A stretch of DNA of 64,000 bases from Panorpa germanica (GCA_963678705.1 OY783214.1:9548001-9612000), one strand, 5' to 3'; positions 37,408 through 50,080 are shown, numbered from the stretch's first letter. Notes: generated from the letters alone by a model not told the origin. A program made the numbers and translations.

Positions 37408-39384
37408 ATTTTAAAAGTTTATTTTAATAATGTTACAAATATAATTGTTACACTTTAAATTTGTTACACTCTTATAATCAAAATGTTGTAAAAATAATTT
37501 ATATGTACTGCATATTAGTTTTTTTAGTTTTATATAAAACAGTGTATAATTACATATGTCATGCAGATAAAACAGTTAGTTTTGTTGATAAATATGAATT
37601 GTATAATTTTTATACGTTAAATAACTTTTTTATTTTTACTAGATAAGCTACTGTTATAATAATATACACAGCAGCTGATTTTAATTAGTCTTCTTAGCGA
37701 TTCATTTTTATTTTATCTAGTCATTATTTTATTCTAGCTGAAAATTAATTGCTGAAATTATTTCTGTAGCTTTAACAGTAGTTAAATAAATTGATGAATT
37801 TAATTTTGCTTGCCAAAATTCTATAAATTACTTTTAATTAAAAATAAAAGGACGATAAGATAAAGGACATTTAGCAGTATTTACAAATAATTTTCCTTCT
37901 GGATATGCAATAAAATTTACAAAAGCATAATGTTACAAAGCGTTTAATGTTAACGGTTAACGGTAATGTTAACAATTGATTTAAAACTATAATCTTGTTG
38001 TATTTCGACTTTATGTAATTAATATTCATATAAATAACAACTTTGTGGCAAAAAGTCAAAAGTTAATAAAACTGCACTTCTGATATCAAGCTTCCAGATA
38101 AAAAAAAATTCATCTTGCAACTTTTAAGTGCGCCCGTTAACATTAAACGCTTCACAGGACCACATCTGAAAAATGTTGACAACTTAAGTTTGCCCAATGG
38201 TATCAGAAGACCAAATAAGTCCTATACTTTGCAGAGGAGATAAGTAGCATAATTTAGAAAATATAGGTTCTTGAAAAATCTAATGGTAACGGGTGTTCTT
38301 AAAAAGAATTGTAATGAAGGTCTAAGTAAACATTTATTTTGTAAAGATAAATTGGAAAATATCTAAAAAAAATCCAATAGAAAATAAACTCATGAAAAAA
38401 ATGAACCACTACAAATTAAATAAAACTAAAACTAAATTAATTTTTAAAGTGATATCTGATAATGTTTTACTTTATTTGTTAAAAGAAAAAACTGAAAATA
38501 AATCCAACGGGTATACATCTATATATACATACTATTCTCTCAAAATCTACTACAAGATTATTTTAAAATAAAAAAACTTTTTCGTCCGCATCCGTTGAAT
38601 GCTTAAAATGCCCGGACCACACCTAAATTCTGTGCATTCTAAAGAACCGCAATAATTTAAGTATTTTTCTTTTTTTAATATAAAAAAATATTTCAAGTAT
38701 GTTACGTTATGTGAATTCGGTTCTACGAATCTGTGCAATTATGCAAATTAATAAGTTGTGGACAGCTGACTATTTAATATGCTAGCACATTTTCATATTG
38801 TTCGTTCATTTGAATTAAAACGCATCCAATATATAGTAATACCTAATTCTAGTTTAAATATTTAACTCACGTATTTAACTTTGCAAGTACTTTTAATTTG
38901 TATGCATAAATCGTAATATTTAGATATTATTACTTTAAATGTATCAGAAATTCTCAAACTATGAAGTCAATTTATTATATAAACCCTTTTAAAAACATAT
39001 GTATATCTAAATAAAAGATACATAGAAGAAATAATCTTATAACACTGTATGAACGATATTGAAAAGAAAAAATACTTTCTAAATGAATGAACTTCCTGAG
39101 GTTAAACTACAATTCACAGTTATACGAGACCAGTTTCTTCTTGCATTTACTTGTGGATACTTTAATATATTCAACTAGTTTCAACTCACATTGACTCTAT
39201 ATACAACAATGAACTAACAACTTGGATTAGAAACTAATGTGTTCGTATTAAAACCGAGGAAGCGTTATTATCCTTTCATTTATGTAAGGCAAGATAATTA
39301 ATAAAAAAAAACAATTGCGATATTTTCAACAGGTATATAAATATTAATTTTCGCATGAGAGATAAGTAAAAACAAAAACTCTGT

Positions 39385-39655
39385 TGTCCTCTGGGTGACA
39401 GGTAGTTAGGTCGCAGTCTCTAACACTCAGCTATGCTTGGGTTCGAGTGAGGTGGAATAAATGTATAATAATACTTAACTGCTAAAGAAATAAACTCTTC
39501 AAATGATAAATAAATATCCCAACGACATATAATCGACAAGTCTACAATACACACAAATATTATATTACAATTACTCCGAGATATAACCTTGCTGTTGAAA
39601 TCGCAGTAATGTAATAAATATAAAAATAAGAAGAATACTTTTTTACACACAAACA
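39385..39655 (+). repeat. SINE-like repeat with B-box, copy 2
   Basis: Same family as 32340-32575. Here the B-box-like motif is GGGTTCGAGT at about 39429-39438, close to the polymerase III consensus. The 78-codon ORF on the opposite strand is a shadow: like its counterpart in copy 1 it ends in S-I-(A/T)-E-C because both read the reverse of the shared block. Confidence 0.4.
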
Positions 39656-39665
39656 TACTCTAACG

Positions 39666-40155
39666 AGCGACTAGTTGCAAACCTCGACGGGGCGACTAGT
39701 TGCAAACCTTAGCCCCGAATCTGCCAGAACCGAATGTGATTACAACTCGACAGATTGCAAACTAAACGAGAAACGAAGTTTTCAACGAAAACGAGCACGA
39801 GCCATGTCGAGCCGTGTATCGTGACTCTATAGAATTTTTACCAATAGCAAAACAGGGGATCCTATTGTGTTATATTTGATTGTAAGTATGTATTTAAATA
39901 CGTTTCGTAAACATCTCTGTTGAGGATATCATCATCAAAAGCATGAAACCAACAATGGCCCTGCCACTGAGAAATATAATCGCTGAATATATGCTCACAA
40001 CCAGTTTCAAATCAGTTTAGTTACGTTCGTGCCGTATGTTTTATCTCACTCGTAAACACGTTCGTTCTTTTACTAACAATACAGTAGTAATCACATTCGC
40101 TTCGGGCAGATTCGGGCTAAGGTTTGCAACCAGTCGCGTCGTGTGCGGAGGGTCT
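39666..40155. mobile_element. MITE-like TIR element, ~490 bp
   Basis: Left arm: GCGACTAGTTGCAAACCTTAG, CGAATCTGCCAGAACCGAATG, GATTAC. Right arm, inverted: GTAATCACATTCGCTTCGGGC, GATTCGGGCTAAGGTTTGCAA, CCAGTCGC. Arms of about 55 bp pair with few mismatches. The first 25 bp of the left arm is duplicated (GCGACTAGTTGCAAACCT at 39666 and 39692). No transposase. Confidence 0.8.
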
Positions 40156-41173
40156 AATACGATTTTAAATCAGACAAATTCAAATCTGCAGTTCAAATTT
40201 AACTATATACAGATACAATAAACGAACAAATCACTAAATCTGAAACAAAATAAGGATTTGATCTGATCGTGTAAAAGGCTATTGAACTTATTTGAGTGAT
40301 TACTACTACATTTCTTAAAAATACAAAAAGTCGTCTTCGTTTCTTAAAACGTGAGCATTTGACTCGCCAATTAATTATTAAAAAAACAAAATGCTATACC
40401 ATCGTGTTTTCTACTTTACAAAAACAGTTATAGAGCCACAAAATAATATAAACTAATATCTATATTATAATTCAAAAAACGTATCACGTATAAATGCATC
40501 TAATATAAGGTCAAACGATCATAGATTTCGGTCTACTCATAAACAATTTCTATGACAAGAAGCAGGTAGATACTTAAACATTATTAGTATGCTAAGATTA
40601 CTACAGATAGCCTGAGGTATCTATGTCTAATACAAAAAAGATAACAACAGTTACAAAAACAAACCGAATAAATATTTATTTAATACTTGTAAACTGATGG
40701 CATAAAATATACTCAAATGGCAATAACCAAACAAACATACTATAGTAGAAGAAGCTATATTATTCCATAGATATTCGTACTAATAAACAAATATAACAAT
40801 TTAATTAAAAAAACAAACAATTCTGTAGTAGATAAGTTATTTATCTTATTAAATCAAGAAAGTGTGATGAAAATAAATAAACAAATAATGCCAAATTATA
40901 GAGTCAGTTTTAAAATCACCTAAACTATCTTGTAAATAGTGTCAAACAGGTTACTAGAATCTTCGGGCTAATACAATTCGGGCTGCTACATAACTGCTAA
41001 ACTATCGAAAAGAAAAACAACGACTCGAGTCAAAAACTGCATTTGTTGGTAGAAATAAAATGATAAATATTAATTCTTTTACCACAAAATACTGACTACA
41101 TAAATACAGAAAATATATTTGCATCTCTTTTACTCTATTCGCTTTATGTTAATAAAATATAAGATTCTTTCAG

Positions 41174-41192
41174 GTCACTGGCATCTCCTGAG
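41174..41192 (+). other. 19-nt segment between strong plus-strand splice sites
   Basis: AAGATTCTTTCAG, then 19 nt, then GTAAGTAC. Both sites are near-consensus on the plus strand. Such a tiny exon would need partners, and none fit in phase with the other plus-strand candidates. It may be chance or a relic. Confidence 0.2.
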
Positions 41193-41803
41193 GTAAGTAC
41201 AGTATTACAGCACGAAGATTCTAAATATAGAAATTCTATAAGAAACAAGAAGTAATTTAATCGATTTATAATATCAATTAAATTCTTAGGGTTAATACAA
41301 ACGTTTTATTTATATATGTATAAAGATAATGAAATCGGAGTTTGATAAAAAAAAAATTAAATTGGTGGGTTCATAAATTACTGATAACAAATGTAAATAT
41401 AATTATCAAATTTACAGGAAAATAATAACGTCAAAATATTATAATTACGTATTTTAGTCCAATAATATTCTTTTAATTTTTCTTTCTAAAACGAACTCAG
41501 ATATATTACCTGACTTTGAAAGAAATGAAAAGAACAATATTATTGTATACTTAATTGCAACTTGCAAAGTTAAATAACGTTATTCTAATAGACGCATCTA
41601 TTTAAAACACCTTCCTATTTAAAATTCTCTTTAACTTCTACAAGAGCATTGAGAGATATCAAAACATACTTTTTTAAGTTATATTAAAGAAGAGAACCTA
41701 TTTAAGACGTTATTGTGAATTGATGAACAAACGATTACAATTTAAATAATAAAACAATAAGTTAAAAAACACTACAGTTTTTCTATGTAAGTTGTTAAAC
41801 AAC

Positions 41804-41896
41804 ATGTACATTCAACTTGAACTCCAGAAGTGCCGGAGAGAGGTCGACGAATTGCAGGTTCACATGAGCTCACCGAAGCATAAAAAAATATTTTAA
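41804..41896 (+). other. GC-rich island with coiled-coil-like ORF (MYIQLELQKCRREVDELQ)
   Basis: A 30-codon plus-strand ORF reads MYIQLELQKCRREVDELQ and VHMSSPKHKK, with heptad-like Leu/Val spacing. The reverse strand is also open for about 34 codons. It contains SalI- and SacI-type palindromes and is far GC-richer than its flanks. An excellent plus-strand acceptor (TTTCTATTTCCAG) follows at 41922-41934, but no matching donor is present. A short transposon or retrogene scrap is the likeliest explanation. Confidence 0.3.
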
Positions 41897-42783
41897 AATA
41901 TAAATTTTTATTCAATTGTGTTTCTATTTCCAGGGAATATTATCTGGAATGTGGATAAAATCCAGCATACTGTTACTATGAATACATATTTCATAACTAA
42001 AGAAAATATAAAAATTATTTTAGTTAGGTTATGTAATTATAATTGATATAATTTGACAGATTGGCAGCAAAATTAAATTCACAATCAATATGAATAATTA
42101 TTACCCGATAACGTTTAGGTATATATAAAGATAAAGCTGAATAAAACTGATTATTTTAAAATATTGATAAGAAAAACACTATTAAGCAATGTTTTAAAGT
42201 AATCTGTAATGTGTCATACTGAAACACCGAAAGTAATTTCACAAACTGTGAGTGGGAGGGAAAGATTTTCTATAAATACAGATTAAATCATTACTGGATT
42301 TCTGGTTCTATTATAAGAGAATGAATCATAACTATTTATGAATAACCTAAATAAAAGAAACCGGCAAATTACCAATAATAAATCCATAATTGAACTCGAT
42401 GTAATCCAAAGTAACTGAGATTTTTCACTTATATCACAAATAACAATTTAATTTTAGCACAGGTGTTTTATATTACACATATTATATTGAAGGTCACACT
42501 TTAAAGTTCCAGATGCATCTCAAACATAATAACACTATATATACAAAAAAAACACACGATTTAAATAAACAAACAACATTTTGCATTAACACACAACATA
42601 ACCTCAACATAAGTATGAGCTTTTAAACGAAATTATTATAACTTTACATAACTTAAGTTTAATTATATGTTCATTAAAGAAAACTAAAAACACTGAATTT
42701 AAAAAAATTGATAGTTTTGATGCACTATTCCCGTTTCGGACGCTATCAACTAAACGTACGTAAACCAACGTCTACCGACATAC

Positions 42784-42860
42784 CTCTATCCAGTATCCAG
42801 TGCCAACCAAACCACTTGTAGCTGATGGAGACCATGACGTCAACAGTGGTGGATTTATAT
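42784..42860 (-). promoter_or_regulatory. candidate 5' UTR exon / promoter with CRE-type TGACGTCA
   Basis: This GC-enriched stretch is about 5.4 kb upstream of the Dlg-A coding exon. It carries a perfect TGACGTCA palindrome at 42835-42842 (consensus for CREB/ATF factors) and a good donor, GATAGAG followed by gtatgt, with GT at 42783-42782. An ATG at 42837-42835 would end in phase 1 at the donor, so it is not a coding partner for the phase-0 dlg1 exons. A noncoding first exon spliced to an AG just above the ATG at 37407 is the simplest reading. The start of the exon cannot be placed from sequence. Alternatively it is a transposon remnant. Confidence 0.35.
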
Positions 42861-44472
42861 TAAACTCAAAATGTAATTGCAAGTAATAATAAACTAAATT
42901 AATAAACGAAAAAAAATATTTAAATAATTAAGTTTAAATGTTTAACGTATTTAATAAAAATGGGAACATTTTAAATTAATCTTAAATCTTAATTTTTTAA
43001 TAATAGAATTATGATAACGATAGAATTCAATTTTTGATAATATTTATACAACTGGATGTTGTTTTCGTTCAATTGAGTACTTACATCATTATATACATTA
43101 GGTTATATCTCATTTTAATCACAAATATGTATATTGATCACTCGTATTCTAATGTATTTCTTAAATGTAAGTTAGCTTGTAAAATATTGGTGCTTTTATT
43201 ATTATTATTTTATAAGAATATAATATTAAGTCCATATGGTAATAAAATTATTTTAACTAACAACAGGGATAACTAGAAGAATTAGTAATTCCAAAAAGAT
43301 TTGCAAACATAAATTAGTGATTTGCATAATAAAAATTATACAATTTATAATAATAGTTTACTTACGCTACACCACTAGTTTATAACTTTGATGATAGTAA
43401 CTCCTAACATTTGCGGTGCGTTAAAATGAAACCGATACGCATTTTTCTAAATATTATTTTACTAAATTATAATGAAATCTTTTATTACCGATATATACTT
43501 CAAATAAGGAACTTTAAGTAGTATAAGTAGCATAGGAACTTTCTGTTATAAAAATCTAAATTATACCTAAATGAATTACATAAAATATATAAACAAATAA
43601 TTTAACTCATGTTAAATGTTTTGTAATATAATTAAATAGCTGTGTCACGAAATCCCACGAGTAATAACGAATCTAACCGACACAGAATCTTATGCTCTGT
43701 GCAATTGAGATAATTTTAGAAAATTACTAAATTTCATTAGTCTATTTTCATAACTAAAACAAAGTTATTCAGTAATTTCTAAAAGCGATTAATGGGTCAG
43801 ATATAAAAATAATAATTTTCATTAGTTACTAAAATAAATAAATATCCAGATACCGTAATATGAAGGATATAAATTGGAAAATATTTAACGTTGCTTCTAA
43901 AATTGTTGAAAATTTATTTAAGCGCAGCTAGTTTAATTCTATCCTTTGGGCGATCGCGCACTGCAGACAGTCTTGGCTACTCTATAGTGTCCATATTCCT
44001 TTACTACAAAAGCCAAATTGTCTTAACTTCGGATTATCTTTTCAATTTTCCTTTCAGTTGCAATTTGAACTTTCCCAAATTAATCCTTTTGTCTAATGAT
44101 TAGAGCTACAAAAACATTTGAGAAGATTACAATGAAAGCTAAAAAATTACGCAAAAATATTGGTAAATCAATGAAGTATACCTACGGTATATGAAATGAG
44201 TTGGAAAAAAGCAATAAATAAAAAGAGAGACATATTTAATTTTTATTGATATAATTGTAAGAAAATTGCGCCTGAATAACTGCAACACCTTATACACCAT
44301 TCATGCAATCAGCAGAACATAGTTGACTGAATATTTTTATCTAACTAAACCATGGAAAATAAATATAAAAAATACTAACATATAAAAAATATAGCACTAA
44401 TTTAAATAAAAAGAGGTTACTGATCTTCGCGCACTGTTTACTTATTCAATTTGATTTATTCAGAATCCTCAC

Positions 44473-44559
44473 TCCAGTATCTTCAAGTATCTTCTCGTTT
44501 TTGTCATTTTCACTTTTGTGACTCCTGGAGTACCATAAAGTGTCGTACCCGTAACACAT
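44473..44559 (-). CDS. candidate alternative first coding exon of dlg1 (MCYGYDTLWYSRS...)
   Basis: ATG at 44559-44557 opens 29 codons (MCYGYDTLWYSRSHK..., ending ILEDTG) and meets donor gtgagg at 44472 exactly in phase 0, the phase shared by all dlg1 exons here. The frame stays open upstream for about 34 more codons. An AG preceded by gtactac at 44615-44614 could act as acceptor, giving an alternative 141-nt internal exon (44613-44473), also phase 0. The segment is clearly GC-enriched with CpGs around 44560-44580, unlike the flanks. Cys2 next to the start would be a possible lipidation site, as in the alpha forms of PSD-95 and PSD-93 (analogy only). I do not recognise the peptide. It may be a dlg1 isoform start, an old transposon fragment or chance. 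Confidence 0.4.
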
Positions 44560-45491
44560 AAGCGTCGCCGTCGAAGAGGTGGTGATTGAATTAAATATGA
44601 ACACAGACACCGGCTGTAGTACATCAGCAACTACATATAGGGTTGTAAATCAAAATATAATATAAAATATAAAACAAATTCGTATTGTTGTAGGCGAATA
44701 TACATCGATGACTTCAATTCATCAAAAGAATATTACATATGTTAAATAATTGTAGAACACGTTTGTGTGTAGTAGAAAAAGTAATTAATAAATAATTATA
44801 ATAATATAATTAAGTAAAAAATTGATTTCAAATTTGAGTTTCTAATTCAAAGAATCTATCTTTGTACACTCTATTAAAAATAGAAATACTAAGCAACGCC
44901 AGATTCAATTTTGTCTACTACGAATGTGTCGCAGGTTTATCACAGACTTATAAATTTTATTTATTTCAGGTTCTGTTTAATTTGTCACTGATTCTATTCT
45001 ATGCACGGCAAATTTATCTCCAATAAATTGTTAAAGAATAGTTTGAGTCCACTCGTTGAAGTACAATTTACATGTTACAAAAAGTTGAAAAATGTAGATA
45101 TGCTACGTTAGAAATACTTAGGTGGTAGAATGTAATCGATATACATAACAACAGCCGATAAAAACATCGATGTATATACATCGTCAGTATGCATATATTT
45201 TTACCTCTCTAGTGCATACGAGTATATAAGAAACCAAAGACTGTGAAAGTCTCGGTTGAGAATTCATAGCTACTGCTTTATACACAAAGACTACTTTAAC
45301 TACTTTAAATTTTTAAAGTTGTTTTTAACTTTAAACCTCAAAGGGCACGTTATATTTGACAACATTAAAAAGTTACAATGCATTATTAATTTAAATTAAT
45401 TTAATTTATTTAAAAAAACTAAATGTTATCATAGATTGTTATCATATGGAGCTTACATCTAGTTTAGGTCGGACAAAAGAGTAATATTTGT

Positions 45492-46119
45492 GAATGGGCT
45501 TGTGTCCTATGTCTTAATTTCTATAAAAGTGTACAATATTGTTAAAGTGGATTACTAGAACCTCAAATGTTCAATTATTTTTTAATAACTCTTTATATGT
45601 TAAGAGATATTAACAATTAAAAAAGTCATTTTGTCTCTTTAATTATTAAAGGGATTCAACGTTGTACACATTCCAAGTGCATGTGACATCACAATCCTTG
45701 TGTAAGGTTACCAACCTTACAGATCATAAATCTCTTATATATCAAAATGTCAAATATTATTTACAGCCAATTCAAGGAACAATAAAACTCCAATATTATG
45801 TCTGTCTTAGCAGGGTTAAATAATATAAAAACTTATTATTCTTAGACTTGACTTGATTATTTGACTACCAACAGCTACAGAACATTACCACAGCACTGAC
45901 CTACTCAACAAATAACTGACGTTAAAATGCATTTCACGTCATACAAATATGGCCAACCATTTCAAGCGCAAAAACTAAAATTCAAACTTTTAATTGCTAT
46001 ATCTCCGTCAATATTTAGATATTTAATAAAATAGACACGCCAATACACATTTATTAACATCAATTTCAATCAACAATTGAAAAATCGACCACTAAAAAGT
46101 GAGGACACAAGCCCATTTT
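45492..46119 (+). mobile_element. complete nonautonomous TIR element, ~628 bp
   Basis: Ends are inverted: AATGGGCTTGTGTCCTA at the left (from 45493) and GAGGACACAAGCCCATT at the right (to 46117). The interior matches the truncated, inverted copy at 11602-12157. No ORF of transposase size. Target-site duplication not certain. Confidence 0.8.
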
Positions 46120-46821
46120 ATCTGCGAAAATGTGAGAAGGTTTTTTACTTTCTTTTTTTAATTAAAGAGTACGATTTTAAATATCTTTTAAATTTTACAC
46201 AATAGCTTGAAGAGACAACCCTTTGAAATACGGTGACAACTTTTGCTCGAAAATAAATTTTACTTTGTGCCCGCAAAATTTGAAAAGTAGTCGGTCGATT
46301 GACTTGAAATTTTTACACAACGTTGCATTCGAATACGTTCCGAATTAATTTCCTTCGTTTCTTTCCAGTTGATCATCGTCTATGTTTATGTGTGTATTTT
46401 ATTTACTTTTCCATTCAGTTCATATCAGAAGTGGGGTCGGATCCAAGAAATTAATAAAATTTTTATAAAAAATTGATTTTTGAAAAAACGTATACAATAC
46501 GACAAGTACAATAAGTATACATTATATACGTTCGAACCATACTATATTACAGTGCTGTATTCAGTGTGTGATCAGACTTATTCTACTCAACCGATTGTTT
46601 TTAGGATATACATAACTTTAAAATTTCCTTTTCAAACCTGCGGTAAATCGCAAGGACATTTCCAATATGTTTTTCTTCAACAAACGTCTAAACAAAACTA
46701 CGAGTATAAACTAAAAATAAACATAAAAATAAGTTTTCCGTGCTCACTGTTCAGATCCATCCTAATATAAAATTCCTGACTGCACACAGAACCGAACCAT
46801 AGTATGGTAACGTATCGTATT

Positions 46822-47214
46822 TCATATTGATATAATATAAAAGAAACCATAAAACGAATAGGTATAATATTTTATGCGAAATCTGTCGTTGCATATTTTA
46901 TGAATGGGATTGATATTTGAACACACTCCCAAGTAAATTGCTATCATCAATTTTTTTTTATATATCAGTTCCATGTGTGTCCGCCTGGTATTCAATTCAC
47001 GTATGAATATATTTCGCGAGAGATACGAGAGTTTTCGTTGAGAAAGAACACCAGCTACCTTTTGTGGAAGTTGTGTGAGAGGGGGATGGGGCACAGGTAA
47101 TAGGAATGACAACCCGCTTGTTCTTTCAGTTAGATAAATATAAAATTCTGAAATATATTCATATTTGCCACACAATAAATTATATGCATATATATATATG
47201 TATATACGTAACAT
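46822..47214 (-). other. 130-codon ORF of unknown status
   Basis: Among the longest ORFs in the window. Its middle part (about residues 28-80: LTERTSGLSFLLPVPHPPLT, QKVAGVLSQRKLSYLSRNIF) lies on DNA of nearly normal GC content and reads like protein; the two ends are low-complexity Ile/Tyr-rich AT sequence. No motif recognised. It is on the dlg1 strand but has no convincing splice sites in phase. Possibly a transposon fragment. Confidence 0.25.
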
Positions 47215-47664
47215 ATAGATTTTTTCATATATTTACGCCTGAAATATAGTCAGCCAGAAAAACAGAATTTCAATCTATATACATAGAAGTCCAAAGTTTT
47301 ATGACATATTTAATTGAAACCACTCTTTCAGATTAATTTAATCATAACACTTCTTACGTAGACCTTTTCAAGGATTAATAAATTTTAAGAGCGCCATCTT
47401 AATGAATAAAAAATAATAATGTATCGTCAAAATCATAAAATATGACCGGTTCTGATTAAATATTACTAGAATTGGTTTAAGTAAAATATTATATGGATTA
47501 AAATAATTAAAAATATTCCATAATTATTGATTGTGTATTATTTGATAAGCAAAGAGATTTTCGAAGTACAATGACTCTTAGTACTAATAAGAAAAAGTGA
47601 TTAAAAGGACTAGTCTCCTTCTTGCGTACACCACAACAAATTTCTTACCCACTGATGACCTAAG

Positions 47665-47910
47665 CCCCATTCTCACTCACTGTTATTAGTTTTAATTTAA
47701 AGTTTTAACCTTAAAAATAATTTTGAACTTGTGAAATCATGTGTCATGCATCAGTAATATACAGTATTTTGTGTTAATTACTATCTTTATTTGATATAAA
47801 TTATTGTATTTAATATAATTAATTTTATTTCTTTTATATTTCACAAGCTGAACGTATATTTAAGGTTAAAACCTTAAATTAATACTAAAACTCAGTGAGT
47901 GGGAATGGGG
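47665..47910. mobile_element. MITE with ~50-bp inverted repeats
   Basis: Left arm CCCCATTCTCACTCACTG then TTAGTTTTAATTTAA..GTTTTAACCTTAAA; right arm TTTAAGGTTAAAACCTTAAAT then CTAAAACTCAGTGAGTGGGAATGGGG. Total 246 bp, no coding capacity. Confidence 0.8.
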
Positions 47911-49699
47911 TTTTATAATAAATATAAACAAGTTATATTATATATTTTATAAAATGATAAATCATTTATTGAAATAAATGATTTTTTGACTAAGAAATCC
48001 ATCTTGCAAGTATACATTTTTATTACCACATTATATTTATTGAATTCTGAAGAATACGTAGATGTGTGGAATGAATTTAAACTGAATAAATAAATAGATA
48101 AAGACAGTTTAAAAATAGAACTAGTTATGACACGTTTTTCAATTTAAATTTTATACGTAAAAATACATTGCTATTTGATGTAATTTAAACATTATGCGCT
48201 GTACAGCGAATGAAAAACCATTTTCTATATCCGTCAAAACAAATATAGAAAAACTTGAATACAAATTCCATTTATACAAAGATTGGTATATAAATATTTT
48301 ACGCCTGGAATATAGTCCATAACGTAAGGTTTGAGTCTTGGATGAAATTGTTAAAAATATTGAATGTCAATTAAATGCATATCATTAACACTCAATGACT
48401 AATGTTAATTATAGTGCTTATATATACAAGCATAAAGCAACTTTTTTTGGTACAATTTCGTAATTTAAAAAAAATATATATATAACAAAAGAATCATCCG
48501 TTTATCAACACGAACGTGACAGTTACCAGCTACCAGTTCGTGTGCTTCACAACTAAACAGTATATTTGTAGTTTCGTTGCCAATAATGTTTTTGTTATCC
48601 CATTGTATATAAAAATGTATGTTCTGAAAAACATATCAAGAGTATTTTTACTGTACATAATATTCTTTTGTTATGTTCTGTAGAGATTAGCCGAACACAA
48701 TCGACTTAAATCGGGAAACCGTTGTTCCCCTAAGGCGGAAGGCACTTGATGTTAGGAAGTACGGAAAAACATATAAAAACACGACATTATCCCGGGACAT
48801 ACAACGATATGATGGGATACTTCAGGATACAGTAAGGAGTATAAGGATAGGACATCAGCTATAGGATATGGAAGACACTTGTCCTTTAGAAACCAACCGC
48901 GCTCTATTCTATAGATAGGTAAACAAAAATAAGAAGTACACTTCAAAAAATATATATTGAAAAGTTTCAGGTGGATTAATATCCTCGAAGTTCTCAAATC
49001 CGGATGTCAGCAAGTTTTTTTTTTTTTTAGAATTTAAGGCCATTCCAACAACATGGTCATATTCGCCTGAAGTTAATTTATTTTAATTAAATTTGGTTTA
49101 TTATATTTATATCATTAAGGAATTCCAGCACTTTTTGATTTTTTTCTGTATTGTTTGAAAGCATGTCCTTTAATTCACCACTGATGTTGTGTTTTATTCT
49201 TTGCGTTTAATATTGTGGGCAGGTTATTAGTAGATGATGAACTGTTATTTGCGTCTGACAGTTGCTTCACTGCGGAGCTGTTGTTTTACTGATTATATGT
49301 TGATGCGTCAATGTCGTATGTCCTGTTCTTAGTATGAAGTGGTAAGAAGTTTCCCATTTGTTTGTATTTTCCTTAATTAATCTCAGTGAGCAAGATCATA
49401 ACCATTTTTTTACAAGTGTATAATTATTTTCAAACTAATGACATATTTGGGAATATTTATTAAATATTTTCTAGAAGCAAAATTGTCTCACCATAGAGAT
49501 ATTTCGTAATTTATAAAACGTAATATCTTATGTCTGCTAACATTGTTAGATTACTTGGTTACTGGACACTGGATATATCGAAAAGGTATTGAACAAATTT
49601 GGATAAGTTTTTATTCGAACAATTAAATAATAAAGAAATTATTTCTTAATATCGTTCTGTGTGCATCCTCCTGAAAGCGCATAGCCATAAGTATAGCCA

Positions 49700-50080
49700 A
49701 GTTTTATTATTATTATTTTAATGTTTTTGCCATTAGGCACTACATTCTTTCGCATAAGACCATTATATTACATATCATTGCGCTTAATTACATTTTGTGA
49801 TCCTTATTCTATCTACCCATTCTCACTTCTTCCAAAAAAAAGACAAATAAATTTGCTTCTCTCGTCCTGCTACTCTTCCTAATGTTTCTACTCTGCCATT
49901 CCTTCTCTTTCTTCGCACTTCTCTCTATCTCTGCTATCCACATCTTCCTTTTCACTCTTTACTCTTTTCTCATATAAATACTTAATGTGCTTGAGCGTTT
50001 CTATCTCTCTCTAGCACACCTTGCATATAATTTCCTCTCTATTTTCCCAGTATCTGCTCTCTTTCTCTTCGTTTCACAAT
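49700..50080 (-). repeat. pyrimidine-rich tract, possible third copy of the Lys/Arg retroposon
   Basis: Read on the minus strand it is purine-rich and ends in GTAGTGCCTAATGGCAAAAAC followed by (AAT)n, resembling the GTAGATTGTAAAGCC(A/G)AAAG ... (AAT)n tail of the copies at 26155-26860 and 61328-61645. The conserved peptide is not found. Confidence 0.35.

Noticed and set aside
43360..43440. Minus-strand AG...gtaagt pair enclosing 38 nt
   Set aside because: All three frames contain stops and the acceptor is weak; a UTR exon cannot be excluded but is unsupported.
46420..46460. ATCAGAAGTGGGGTCGGATCC, like an LTR primer-binding site
   Set aside because: No LTR pair or gag/pol around it; could not be supported.
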